Shown in pieces: positions 19,901 through 27,738 of a stretch of 48,980 nucleotides of DNA. This DNA comes from an uncultured Clostridia bacterium (GTDB taxonomy: Bacteria; Bacillota; Clostridia; Christensenellales; Borkfalkiaceae), in the NCBI GenBank assembly GCA_949290575.1, contig CASESJ010000004.1:1-48980 (forward strand), read 5' to 3'. The notes under the pieces are model-generated. The model was not told where the DNA came from. It did not search any database and saw only the letters and a list, made by a program, of their open reading frames with translations. A program made the position numbers and the translations under genes. How positions within the stretch are numbered: position 1 is the first letter of the stretch; each line of letters starts with the position of its first letter.

Positions 19901-20608
19901 CGTCTTTTCGCCCTTCTCGGTGCACGTGGGCTGCTTTGTCACTTCGCCCTCGTCCCATTTGTGCAGAGCATCGCTCTTGGGTATGACTACTTTGTTGGTT
20001 TTTCCGCAGACGCACTGCCATACGGAATAGCCGTCAGCCATGCAGGTAGCAGGAACGCGCTGGTCTGTGAGCTCGACATCGTAAGAATGCTCGCCCTTGT
20101 CAAGCTGCACGCCGCAGTCTTCATGCCCCGCACATTCGTGCCAATGGTATGTTTCGTCCACGGACCAGTCCTCTGCGGGACTGTGCGCACCGATTGCGGG
20201 AAGTGTCTTTATGCTTTCATATCCGCACACCGAACATTCTGTCCTCTGCGAACCCTCGCTCTGCTCGGTAGGAGGCGTAATAACCTCTTTGTCAACCATG
20301 TCGTGAGCAACGAGCTCGTCCGTGCTGTCGCAGCGCGAACATTTATGGTAATGCCCCTCTGCGTCGGTGTTCACCCATTCCCCGGAATAATCGTGTCCGA
20401 GCATGGGAATGTCCGAAGTCTTCTCTTCGCCGCACTCCGTACAGGTGTATGTCATCTGTCCGTCATCCGTACACGTGGGCTCAACGCTTACAACTCCGCT
20501 GTCCCACACGTGCTCGCACTCCGTCTCCGTTTCCGTGCACGACGTAAGCCCGCAAATGGTCGCCGCCATCAACGATAATGCAAAAACTGTTCTGAATAAC
20601 TTTTTCAT
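16985..20608 (-). CDS. Giant lipoprotein of alternating Cys/His repeats and beta-sandwich domains
   Basis: A 1207-residue protein with a lipoprotein signal (LTSC, near residue 24). It alternates short modules with CxxC/CxC and His-Tyr-His motifs (HxWDEGEVTKQPTCTExG, TYTCTVCG, GHYHTCKVCGAAG, YHWHDC) with three copies of a domain of about 150 residues. Each copy opens with F-VENQDGAW-YG, continues through GSEIKAGW and IGYK, and ends GDxVYxLxxKExxGDNGMG then ITLT (third copy diverged). The copies lie near residues 350-510, 890-1050 and 1055-1205. The large domains look like carbohydrate-binding sandwiches. The Cys/His modules may bind metal or act as stiff spacers. No catalytic motif is seen. 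Its promoter region and place between the fructanase and the LacI regulator suggest a fructan-capture surface protein (inference). Confidence 0.85.
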   Translation of the reverse strand: MKKLFRTVFALSLMAATICGLTSCTETETECEHVWDSGVVSVEPTCTDDGQMTYTCTECGEEKTSDIPMLGHDYSGEWVNTDAEGHYHKCSRCDSTDELVAHDMVDKEVITPPTEQSEGSQRTECSVCGYESIKTLPAIGAHSPAEDWSVDETYHWHECAGHEDCGVQLDKGEHSYDVELTDQRVPATCMADGYSVWQCVCGKTNKVVIPKSDALHKWDEGEVTKQPTCTEKGEKTFTCATCGGTKTEEVPALGHKYAEGWINTDPEGHYHNCEVCGAAGEKYKHVFVWQQDESADKHYGVCEDCDYTTELQEHEWDEGVITTPATLYADGVKTYTCKCGKTRTEVIPAKADFATEFTVENQDGAWIYGTAEVTDWSDESFAFNLTQASDKNADSWLVNGSEIKAGWVNAAACTVIGYKVTQNTIADVNLAFKGINETSRVSLRLVVMRGEGLAGRIQFAYDKSRNEVTYEKLVSLKAGDIVYILVQKEGQGDNGMGELTITLTAANDSEHIAGADWKKDGESHWKECTSHLYCDEQLEKDAHNLTYSDCGDGNHKGVCECGHEVIVAHELNEGEVTKQPTCTEAGEKTYTCTVCDATKTEVYGEATGHSYDAEWHFVEGDYDYHYHKCISCGEYDLDGKSAHNWTETERTEATPEADGKVVYTCSDCGGVKEEILYYQDHAAADKWNRDETYHWHDCIVHDNCGVQLDKAEHSFTWTKLDEDNHKGVCECGYEVIVAHVWDEGEVTKQPTCTTEGEKTYTCTVCGETKVEKIPVTEHAYAEEWVSTDPEGHYHTCKVCGAAGEKSAHVYIWEQDEDAGKHYGVCEDCDYTTEAQEHEWDEGVITTPATLYSDGVMTYTCTVCGATRTEAIPAKADFAGDFTVENQDGAWIYGAAEITDWADNSFAFNFTQATEKNADTWLINGSEIKAGWVNSTSCIAIGYKFTQDMVANINFAFIKANDNSIVSARVVVMTAQGSLRSFIKYSDNKNGANCEGNCTITALSGDVVYVLINKESDGDNGMGGLTITLTPATVVADFTNEFTTENQDGAWKYGKVDYQWENADLGINEDFTFTQAKNKNEGGDGWTEDGAEIKSDFISFDKMLAIGYTAESAVTLKAGIIFRGSTSETRANLRVGIKDAEGNIKANPPFNNNPKPSFHNNPNSNVLCLTIDITLEKGDTVYFIFDNGNGGNPEAYPNGNLFMRLVEG

Positions 20609-20623
20609 TTAAACCCCTCTCGA

Positions 20624-20637
20624 GGCGCATGTGCGCC
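20624..20637 (-). promoter_or_regulatory. Inverted repeat in the leader of the giant lipoprotein gene
   Basis: GGCGCA-TG-TGCGCC, 6-base perfect arms, 15 bases upstream of the start codon and downstream of the -10 box. Either an operator or an mRNA hairpin near the ribosome site. Confidence 0.45.
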
Positions 20638-20660
20638 ACTACCATAAAAAGTTCTTAATT

Positions 20661-20689
20661 ATCATAATTAATAAAATTGAGGCAGTCAA
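20661..20689 (-). promoter_or_regulatory. Promoter of the giant lipoprotein gene
   Basis: Minus strand TTGACT (20689-20684), 17 bases, TATGAT (20666-20661). Confidence 0.7.
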
Positions 20690-20704
20690 TAAATTATAAA
20701 ATAT

Positions 20705-20718
20705 TTTTGCATTTGCAC
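20705..20718 (-). promoter_or_regulatory. TGC-N4-GCA motif in the intergenic region
   Basis: Plus strand TTTTGCATTTGCAC, 15 bases upstream of the -35 box of the lipoprotein promoter and about 44 bases upstream of the lacI-family promoter. It matches the two sites at 13867 and 13901. Confidence 0.45.
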
Positions 20719-20761
20719 ATATAATTTACACAAAAAATTATGCGTATGAAAAAATTTGATA

Positions 20762-20790
20762 TTGCAATCGGCGATATTAAGTGTTACAAT
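20762..20790 (+). promoter_or_regulatory. Promoter of the LacI-family regulator gene
   Basis: TTGCAA (20762-20767), 17 bases, TACAAT (20785-20790), giving a leader of about 73 bases. Confidence 0.6.
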
Positions 20791-20869
20791 ATACCTGAAA
20801 ACGACAAAATGATACAGAACCGAGTACAGAAAAAGGCAGTCTTAGCAGCGCAAGGAGGGAAATTTGACT

Positions 20870-21898
20870 ATGAAAAAGGCGGTTACGATAAAGAGCATAG
20901 CCGAACAGCTCGGGCTTTCGCGCAACACGGTTGCGAAAGCTCTGAACGGGCAGTACGTGCCTGAAAAGACGCGCGAAAGGGTGCTCAAAAAAGCGCAGGA
21001 GATGAACTATAAATCGCTCGATTTGAAGCGCATAGAAGTAGGCTCGGCGAGATATCGCATATTGCTGGTTTCGGGCAAACCGCTCAACAACATAAGCTAT
21101 TTCATACCTCTGATAGGCGGCATAGAGAGTTTTTGTTACCAGCACAACCACGAGCTGTTTCAGTACATATTCAACAGCTCGAATACTCCCTTTGCAGCGT
21201 TTTCGAGTTACGTAAAGGAATTGAACGCCGACGGCATTGTCGCCGTGGAATGTTTTGACAAGAACTTCATTTTAAAGCTGCTTAATCTCGGAAAGCCCGT
21301 CGTATTCAACGATTTTGCATATTCAGGGCTGACGAGCGAGGCAAAATACGACATTATAAGCGCAAATGACGAGGAGAGCGTCAGGCTGGCAGTAAAAAAT
21401 CTGCGTGCGCAGTATAAAATAAACAGGTTTACGTTTGTGGGCGACAGCAAGCATTGCATGAGTTTTCACGACAGATACATGGGAATGCTGCTCGGGCTGG
21501 TCGGAGGAAAAACGGCGCATTCGCGGACGGAGGATATTCTTTGCAGCGACGAGAGTTTTAACTATGGCAGCGCGGAGAGCATTGCAACCGAAATACAAAA
21601 ACTCAGATACATTCCCGGATGTTTTGTGTGCGGCAACGACTTCATTGCCAGAACGGTCTGCAACGCGCTGAGAATTCTCAGAATCAACGTGCCGGAACAA
21701 GCTCTTGTGCTGGGCTTCGACAACGTTGCAGACGCCTATTCCCTCTCTCCTTCCATTAGCACGTTTTCCGTTGACAAGACCTTTATGAGCACAGAGACAA
21801 TGAATACCCTTATTCATCGCATCGAGAGCGGAGATATCCCGAGCAGACACGTGACAATATTTGCTGACTTTATAAAGAGGCAGTCCACGACCAGATGA
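20870..21898 (+). CDS. LacI-family transcriptional regulator of the fructan locus
   Basis: A 342-residue regulator. The N-terminal LacI helix-turn-helix reads VTIKSIAEQLGLSRNTVAKALNG, followed by the hinge (TRERVLKKAQEMNY). The rest is a periplasmic-binding-protein-like sensor with PSIS and GFDNVADA near its end. I take ATG 20870; a TTG at 20864 would also sit behind the same AGGAGGGA site. It is divergent from the fructan genes, so it most likely senses fructose, a fructo-oligosaccharide or a phosphorylated derivative. In the recognition helix the more usual VSxxTVSRALN is SRNTVAKALN, so the exact operator cannot be guessed by analogy. It could repress (sites below -10 boxes) or activate (motifs above -35 boxes). 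Confidence 0.9.
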   Translation: MKKAVTIKSIAEQLGLSRNTVAKALNGQYVPEKTRERVLKKAQEMNYKSLDLKRIEVGSARYRILLVSGKPLNNISYFIPLIGGIESFCYQHNHELFQYIFNSSNTPFAAFSSYVKELNADGIVAVECFDKNFILKLLNLGKPVVFNDFAYSGLTSEAKYDIISANDEESVRLAVKNLRAQYKINRFTFVGDSKHCMSFHDRYMGMLLGLVGGKTAHSRTEDILCSDESFNYGSAESIATEIQKLRYIPGCFVCGNDFIARTVCNALRILRINVPEQALVLGFDNVADAYSLSPSISTFSVDKTFMSTETMNTLIHRIESGDIPSRHVTIFADFIKRQSTTR

Positions 21899-21969
21899 CG
21901 CGGACTGCATTTAAAAAATAATATTGAGGCTGTTGCCCGAAACCCGACTGAAAAAGACGATAAAATAAA

Positions 21970-21999
21970 AAAACAGAGGTCACAAGACCTCTGTTTTTT
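21970..21999. terminator. Bidirectional terminator between regulator and fibre cluster
   Basis: ACAGAGGT (21973-21980) pairs with ACCTCTGT (21987-21994) around CACAAG. T-runs flank it on both strands, so it can end the plus-strand lacI-family transcript and the minus-strand beta-helix transcript. Confidence 0.88.
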
Positions 22000-22011
22000 A
22001 TTCTGTCGGTA

Positions 22012-25000
22012 TCAGTACGGCGTGAACGTAACGACATTATAGCTCTTTCCGCCGACGACTTCCGTGCCCGTCGCAGACGTTGCGTTGAGCGCGGAATAGC
22101 TTCCGCTTATGGCGTTGGCGTTGTAGCCGTAGAACTTTCCGCCGTGTATTTTTACAGTGCCTCCGCCGACGTTGAGCCCGTTGCGCGTTTCGCCGAAGAA
22201 CTGTCCGCCGTTGATGAGGATATCTGCATAGACGTTGCCCGTCCAGATGCCGTCGCCGCCGCTTGACCTGTAACCGCGGAACTCGCCGCCGTTAATCGTT
22301 ATCGTCATCTGCGTATCGACGTGCACAGAATTTGATTTTGTCTCCTCAATCGTAAGTCCTGCCGCAAATCCGCGAAGATAGATATCTGACGAGCCGTTCT
22401 CCTCGCCGAACGTGACGGCGGCATACTGATAAATGCTGAACGCCGCTTGCCCCGCAACATTGAACACTCCGCCGTAGATATTGGCAACGCCCTTTTGCTG
22501 CTGCGAAGTACCCATAACGAACGCGCCGCTGCTGTTTATGGAAGAGGACGTAACAGTCTTGTCGTCGCCGAAAATTCCGCCATAAATGTTCGCAGTTCCG
22601 CCGTAGACTTTAAGGCAGTACGATGCCGCAGGTCCGCACACCGTCTTGTCGTAGTAATCGTTACCTTCGTAGGTGTCCGCGCCGATGAAAGTGCCGCCGT
22701 ACACATTTACCGTACCGTTTTTAATAACTATACCGTCGCCCTGAGCGGATGAATAAGTTCCGTCATAGACGTCGAGCTGACCGCCGTTCACCTTTACCGC
22801 AGGTCCGCCGCTTGAAGGCAATTTATAAGACCAGTTATTCGCCGCGCCGTCAATCTGATAGAATGTGTCGTAAACCCCGCTGCCTGTCGCGCTTACCGCG
22901 AGCGCAGACGTCCCGCTCTGCGCACCCATCTCAACCGTACCGCCGGAGACGTATACTCCGCCGCCCGAAGAGTTGGTTATAGTGCCGTTGGTTATGCGCA
23001 CCTGAGTGTTATCCGTGCCCGCGACGCGCACGGCATAACTTTTTATATTGAAATCGCGGTATGCGTTTTCAGCCGTCAGCCCAACGTTGTCGCCCGAATT
23101 AATAGTATCGTTATTAAGACCCTTATGCGTTACATTCAGCGTGCCGTCCGCTATGAGCGAGCCTTCGTTTATATAGATACCGTCGTAGGACACAGTGTCC
23201 GTATCATTGCAGAAAGTGTATGCTGAATTGATTTCGGAACTTATATCAGCAACCGAGCCCTCGTTGAACGTAAGCGATCCGCCCGTAATGTAAATTGCGG
23301 TAGTTTTGGAAGTTTGTATATCAATGTTTCCGCTTATAATCGCCTTATCTTCGGCAGCGTTGCCGCGCATGGCTATGGCATAGCCTTCGGACGTGATGGT
23401 CGTCGTCCCTGTCGAAGTACCCGCTGCTATGCTGCCGCCCTTGACGTATATGCCGCCGCCCACACTGTTTTCGATGGTTCCCGAAGCCATGGCAACGCGC
23501 GCCGCGGCTGTTTGAGTACCCTCAACCCTTACAGCGTAACTCTTTATCATATCGCTGCCGCCCTTGGTATTTGCTATGCCCGTGTGATCTACTTTGAGAA
23601 TGCCTTTGGAATTGAGCGAACCGCCCTGAATGTATATGCCGTTATAGATGCTTACGCCAGTGTCGGTTGCGCCTTCCGAACCTTCGCTCGTATCGACCGT
23701 CCAGCTCGTGCCGTCCTCAATCGTACTGACGACGTCGAGCACTGTACTTGCGCCGCTGAGTTCGAGCGAGCCGCCGTAGATATAAATTGCCGTTCCGCGC
23801 GCAGTCGTAAGCTTTACATTTTCTACTTCTTCGGCGAAAGTAATATTTCCGCCGCCGACAGTCACGCCCAGTCCGTTGGACGATATCTCAGCCGTATCCG
23901 CATAAAAGGTGATGTCGCCGCCGATCGTGCTTATCGCTGTGCTGGAAAGTACTTTATTCGCAGGCATAAGAACGGAACATCTGAACTCATCTGCAATTGC
24001 GCCGTTGCCGCCGATCACAACGTTGCCGCTGTTGGCATAAATGCCCGTAGACAGCGAACCGCAGACGGCAACTTCGGTACTGCCCTCGCACGCGACCGTG
24101 CCGCCGTCGGCAAAGATGCCGTAATTTTTCGTACAGGCAATCGTTCCCGTGGTTGCACTTATGGAAATAGTCGTTTCGCCCTTGCAGTCTACCTGACCAC
24201 CGTTTGCATGTATTCCTATATTGTTGCTTCCGACAGCGGTTGATGTGCCGCAGTCGCCTATTATCAGATTTGTGCTGCCGTTACACGTCACGCTGCCGCC
24301 GCCGGAATATATTCCGCGCACAAAATTGACGCTGTTGCCGGCGTTCCCGGAAGCCGACAAAAATTCAAAATCGGCATTATATACCTGAACACCCGTGCCG
24401 CTGTCGGCAAATATGCCGTTAATGCCGTCGCCGTAAATACTGAACTCTGCGCTTGTCAGCTCGCTGCCTACCGACAGCGAGCCTCTGTTTATATTTATTA
24501 CGGAGTTGTTTCCGCCGTAATCGGCAGCCGCGAAATTGCGCGCATTTTTTACAAACTTTCCGCCCGAAACAAGCATTCTGCCCTCCGAAACGCGGATAGT
24601 ATCGCCCTTTTCGGAATAGAAACTGCCGTTGCTCACGCGCAGATATTCATTCTGTTCGTCCTTGCCTTCGTAATCGCAGTTTATGCACACGCCCTCCTCG
24701 AAGGCATAAAACCCGCCGCTCTCAACCGCCATGTAACCGCCAGAAGCGTTTACGCAATAAGTTGCGTCCAGCCCGAAATATGACTGGTATTCCCCGCCGC
24801 GCACATAGAGATTGCCGCTCTGCATATTTATGGCGGAAAAACTCATTCCCGTGTCCGTCGCGCCGCCCTTGACGTCGTTATAGACGTAGACGGTAATTTT
24901 TATGTTGTCGTCCGCCTCGGTCTGCGACTGCGCGTCGAAAGAATATGTTCCGTCCGCCTGCTTTTTAAGATAATAACAGTAAAAATAATCCGCGCTGCCC

Positions 25001-25803
25001 TTTTCAGTTATCGTGGCATTCTGCACCGTCTTGTCGTTGAGGGTGAAATACAGATATGTATCCGCGCCTATATAGGCATTGCCGCCGTAAGACGAAGTAA
25101 AATACATGTTGCCGTTTACGGTCTTGTTTGCCGCGCCGCCAGTGTTGCCGAGTTCCACCCCGGGTACTATTACGGGCATGGAGACGTACGTCGTCTGCCC
25201 TGTACTATCCGTCAGGTCGACGAACGTGTCGCCGTAAGTACAGGCATTGAAATCTGTATGCCATCTGCCGTCCGCGTCGCTGTAATAAGCGTATTCGCTC
25301 GCGCTCGCCCCCTCGCCGTTTCTCGGACCGCTTTCGAACAGTCCCGCAGAGACCGTAAGCGTGCCGCCGCTCACCTGAAGAACGCCGCCGACGGGGTTAT
25401 AGAAGCTGCCGCCGCCGTTTTCGGAAGTATCGATTATGGTGAGGCGCACGCCCTGAGTGAGATTTAAAAGTGGCTGTTTGTTGTTGCGCTGAATTTCGTG
25501 TCCGTTGAGGTCTATTACGAGGTCGGAATGAATGTCGTTCACCCCGCCTGAAATAATGAGCGGGTTATCCATCTCGTCGGCAATAATTATATTGCCGTAG
25601 CCGTTTTCGATGGCGGCAAAGAACTCTTCCACCGAAGAAATTTTAACCTGATTTGAAACAACGTAATCCATGTCGCCGTCATACCTGCCGTCGGACGAGT
25701 ATTCTCCAGAATACCTGCCCGATGTCAGGGTAGCCGTAAAGAGCGTGATAATAATCAGCGCGGAGAGCACGTATATGAGGGTCGTTCTCAATCTGTCTTT
25801 CAT
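22012..25803 (-). CDS. Very large surface protein with predicted parallel beta-helix
   Basis: A 1263-residue exported protein. An N-terminal hydrophobic helix (about 7-28) ends in TATLTSGRYSGEY, like the SipW-processed signals of its neighbours. Most of the chain consists of short Gly/Asn-rich rungs such as GGxVxCxGxTxIxI, INxGSLxxxGTLNV and VKGGSIAAG, typical of a right-handed beta-helix as in pectate-lyase-like adhesins. Two long homologous blocks share GIYIxxGSL, KSYAVRVxGT, GxIxNSxGGGxYVxGGxxxxG. No catalytic residues are recognised. The start overlaps the stop of the TasA-like gene upstream (ATGA). It is the last gene of the fibre operon. A structural or adhesive role at the surface is inference. 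Confidence 0.82.
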   Translation of the reverse strand: MKDRLRTTLIYVLSALIIITLFTATLTSGRYSGEYSSDGRYDGDMDYVVSNQVKISSVEEFFAAIENGYGNIIIADEMDNPLIISGGVNDIHSDLVIDLNGHEIQRNNKQPLLNLTQGVRLTIIDTSENGGGSFYNPVGGVLQVSGGTLTVSAGLFESGPRNGEGASASEYAYYSDADGRWHTDFNACTYGDTFVDLTDSTGQTTYVSMPVIVPGVELGNTGGAANKTVNGNMYFTSSYGGNAYIGADTYLYFTLNDKTVQNATITEKGSADYFYCYYLKKQADGTYSFDAQSQTEADDNIKITVYVYNDVKGGATDTGMSFSAINMQSGNLYVRGGEYQSYFGLDATYCVNASGGYMAVESGGFYAFEEGVCINCDYEGKDEQNEYLRVSNGSFYSEKGDTIRVSEGRMLVSGGKFVKNARNFAAADYGGNNSVININRGSLSVGSELTSAEFSIYGDGINGIFADSGTGVQVYNADFEFLSASGNAGNSVNFVRGIYSGGGSVTCNGSTNLIIGDCGTSTAVGSNNIGIHANGGQVDCKGETTISISATTGTIACTKNYGIFADGGTVACEGSTEVAVCGSLSTGIYANSGNVVIGGNGAIADEFRCSVLMPANKVLSSTAISTIGGDITFYADTAEISSNGLGVTVGGGNITFAEEVENVKLTTARGTAIYIYGGSLELSGASTVLDVVSTIEDGTSWTVDTSEGSEGATDTGVSIYNGIYIQGGSLNSKGILKVDHTGIANTKGGSDMIKSYAVRVEGTQTAAARVAMASGTIENSVGGGIYVKGGSIAAGTSTGTTTITSEGYAIAMRGNAAEDKAIISGNIDIQTSKTTAIYITGGSLTFNEGSVADISSEINSAYTFCNDTDTVSYDGIYINEGSLIADGTLNVTHKGLNNDTINSGDNVGLTAENAYRDFNIKSYAVRVAGTDNTQVRITNGTITNSSGGGVYVSGGTVEMGAQSGTSALAVSATGSGVYDTFYQIDGAANNWSYKLPSSGGPAVKVNGGQLDVYDGTYSSAQGDGIVIKNGTVNVYGGTFIGADTYEGNDYYDKTVCGPAASYCLKVYGGTANIYGGIFGDDKTVTSSSINSSGAFVMGTSQQQKGVANIYGGVFNVAGQAAFSIYQYAAVTFGEENGSSDIYLRGFAAGLTIEETKSNSVHVDTQMTITINGGEFRGYRSSGGDGIWTGNVYADILINGGQFFGETRNGLNVGGGTVKIHGGKFYGYNANAISGSYSALNATSATGTEVVGGKSYNVVTFTPY

Positions 25804-27191
25804 TTTCCGCCCTCCTCCGACGCCTGCACAAAGACAGCGGAATAGCGCACTCTGTAGCTCTTTGCCAGAGCCTCGTAAATTCCGAAGTTTGTGACGCTGC
25901 CGTCGCTCTCGATGCGGGAGAGAGGGGTGACGTACAGCGAAGAGATATCGATTTGTTTTCCTCCGCTTTCATTGACGCACACGCCAGTGTCCGAGCCGAA
26001 TGAAAAGTCGGCATCGGCGGGATTATAAGTTACGGACTGCACGCCGTTGAAGATAATAGGGTGCGCATAATTTGCCGACGCACTGTCGGAAAGGGGCGCA
26101 ATATGCTGCAACGAAACGGAAAATGCGCCGTTATAGTCATAGACGCACGAAACGCGCACGTTGGTAGTTCCCGAGCCGTCCGCATACTGCGGCGTCTGCT
26201 CGAAATGATAGCCCGTTACCCTTGCTCCGTTGAAAGAGTATGCGTCCGTCGCCGCCTCCTCTTCCGATGTCGGGGGATTGGTTAAAAAGCCGTTGAACTT
26301 ATCCGCATTGCCCTCGTCACTCCAGTTGACGCTCATTTCGCTTGCAGTAATTCTGTCTGTAAGCGTCATGTAGAGCACATAACTCGCGCTCCTTCTGCCG
26401 TCCGCCGCTTTAAAACTCATGGAGGGAAGGCTGAAATCTACTGTATAGAAATCTATGTCCTTTTCAAGCTCGAGAAAGAGCTGCGAAGAGTAATCTTCCT
26501 CCGTCTTGCCGCGGTGAAAACCTACCGAATAATCCGTCGTTATGCTCTTTGCCGTCACGGTCATTTTTATGCCGCTGCCGCCCTCTTCGCTCTGCGCCGT
26601 GAGTTTTCTTTCCCCCTCGGCGTTGACAGCAGACGCCGCGAGCGAGCCGTCCACGAAAAGCCACTCTTCCTGTCCGTTTTTGCTTGCCGCGCTGTCGTAA
26701 TAATCTGTGAAAGTTGAAGTGTTCAACCTTTCGGAATTGTAAGTTCTATAATTTCCGCCGTCGTAAACGAGTTCGCCGAGCACGATTTCCGGACTGTAAT
26801 AAGCTATACTTCCGTCGTCGCTCATTTCTGCCAGCTGAAAGGCGATTTTATCGGCGATTTCTGCGGGCATATAGACGCGCAGATTGCCGTATGTATCGAC
26901 GACGCTCGTCTTATCCGACGTGTAATTTCTCAAAGTGAAGCGCATGGTGCGCGGCGTGCTCGCCGCGCCCGTTTCCTCGCCTCCCGACAGCCAGTAGTCG
27001 ACGTTGGGTATCGAGGTAGTGGAAATATCGTCCACGCTGTACGAACAGCCGAACGAGGCGATATTTGTGCCGAGGTCGGAAGAGACAGCCGTTTTATAGC
27101 GCGCGAAAGTGACGCCTGTGAGCAGAACGCTCACGGCGAGAATACAAAAAAGATATGTAAGAACGGGATATTTTTCAGTCCTCTTTATCAT
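25800..27191 (-). CDS. TasA/camelysin-like exported protein
   Basis: A 463-residue protein whose signal ends VLLTGVTFARYKTA, the motif also found in the 239-residue TasA-like protein here. After the predicted cut come beta-rich segments with MRFTLRNYTSDKTS (TasA proteins carry a similar V-N-xS strand) and VYMPAEIADKI. It is about twice the size of classical TasA. Its start overlaps the SipW-1 gene by 17 bases and its end overlaps the beta-helix gene, so peptidase and substrates are translated together. It is probably a fibre subunit or cell-wall anchor. Confidence 0.75.
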   Translation of the reverse strand: MIKRTEKYPVLTYLFCILAVSVLLTGVTFARYKTAVSSDLGTNIASFGCSYSVDDISTTSIPNVDYWLSGGEETGAASTPRTMRFTLRNYTSDKTSVVDTYGNLRVYMPAEIADKIAFQLAEMSDDGSIAYYSPEIVLGELVYDGGNYRTYNSERLNTSTFTDYYDSAASKNGQEEWLFVDGSLAASAVNAEGERKLTAQSEEGGSGIKMTVTAKSITTDYSVGFHRGKTEEDYSSQLFLELEKDIDFYTVDFSLPSMSFKAADGRRSASYVLYMTLTDRITASEMSVNWSDEGNADKFNGFLTNPPTSEEEAATDAYSFNGARVTGYHFEQTPQYADGSGTTNVRVSCVYDYNGAFSVSLQHIAPLSDSASANYAHPIIFNGVQSVTYNPADADFSFGSDTGVCVNESGGKQIDISSLYVTPLSRIESDGSVTNFGIYEALAKSYRVRYSAVFVQASEEGGK

Positions 27192-27738
27192 ACTTTTTCT
27201 TCTGCGACCTCTTTTCGGAAAATGATGAAATAAACCCCGTCGCGAACCACAACAGCGCGCCCGCGACTATAATTATCGCTATGCCTGCGGGACTGCGCAA
27301 AAACTGAACCGCATTGCCCGCTCCGCTCCATACCGCCACAACTCTGCCCTTGACGGCGGAAATTTTAACCGTGCCGAAATCGGGCGCGTTGTTTGCGTCG
27401 CCCTTGGTGGTAAACCCCTGCGACGATACGGCAATTATTCTGTGCGTGACGAAAGCCCCGTCGCTTTCAAACATAATGACGTCGCCGACGTCGTAGCTCT
27501 CCTCGGAGTGCACTATGACGAAATCTCCGACTTTGATGTCGTCGCCGTCCCCGTCGTCCATACTGCCCGACACGACCGCCGCTCCCGCATAGCCGAACAC
27601 AGAGGGCATACTGTCGCCCATGGCGTACCTTGCAATCAGGACATACGCGTTGTAGGCAAGCAGCGCGAGGCAGACGACAACTATTATGGCGCGGAAAGTT
27701 ATCTTCAGAATTTTAAGCACCCTGACGCACCTGTGCAT
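27175..27738 (-). CDS. sipW: SipW-like (ER-type) signal peptidase I, copy 1
   Basis: A 187-residue membrane peptidase with N-terminal (about 15-37) and C-terminal (about 146-166) transmembrane segments. The catalytic Ser is Ser59 in VVSGSM. The general base is His99 in FVTHRI, where bacterial Lep enzymes have Lys, so it is of the SipW/archaeal-ER type. GDANN (113-117) supplies the conserved Asp. SipW enzymes release TasA-type fibre proteins. The adjoining overlapping genes encode just such proteins. The start overlaps the preceding gene by 26 bases and has a weak ribosome site; a GTG six codons downstream is an alternative. The symbol is by family. Confidence 0.9.
   Translation of the reverse strand: MHRCVRVLKILKITFRAIIVVVCLALLAYNAYVLIARYAMGDSMPSVFGYAGAAVVSGSMDDGDGDDIKVGDFVIVHSEESYDVGDVIMFESDGAFVTHRIIAVSSQGFTTKGDANNAPDFGTVKISAVKGRVVAVWSGAGNAVQFLRSPAGIAIIIVAGALLWFATGFISSFSEKRSQKKKYDKED

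Noticed and set aside
18098..20578. 826-codon plus-strand ORF
   Set aside because: Lies fully antisense to the 1207-residue lipoprotein, has no ribosome site and mirrors its Cys/His repeats. It is a by-product of codon bias.
16985..20608. Rubredoxin or zinc-finger enzyme for the Cys/His modules
   Set aside because: The protein is an exported lipoprotein and the modules lack the spacing of rubredoxin or known DNA-binding fingers.
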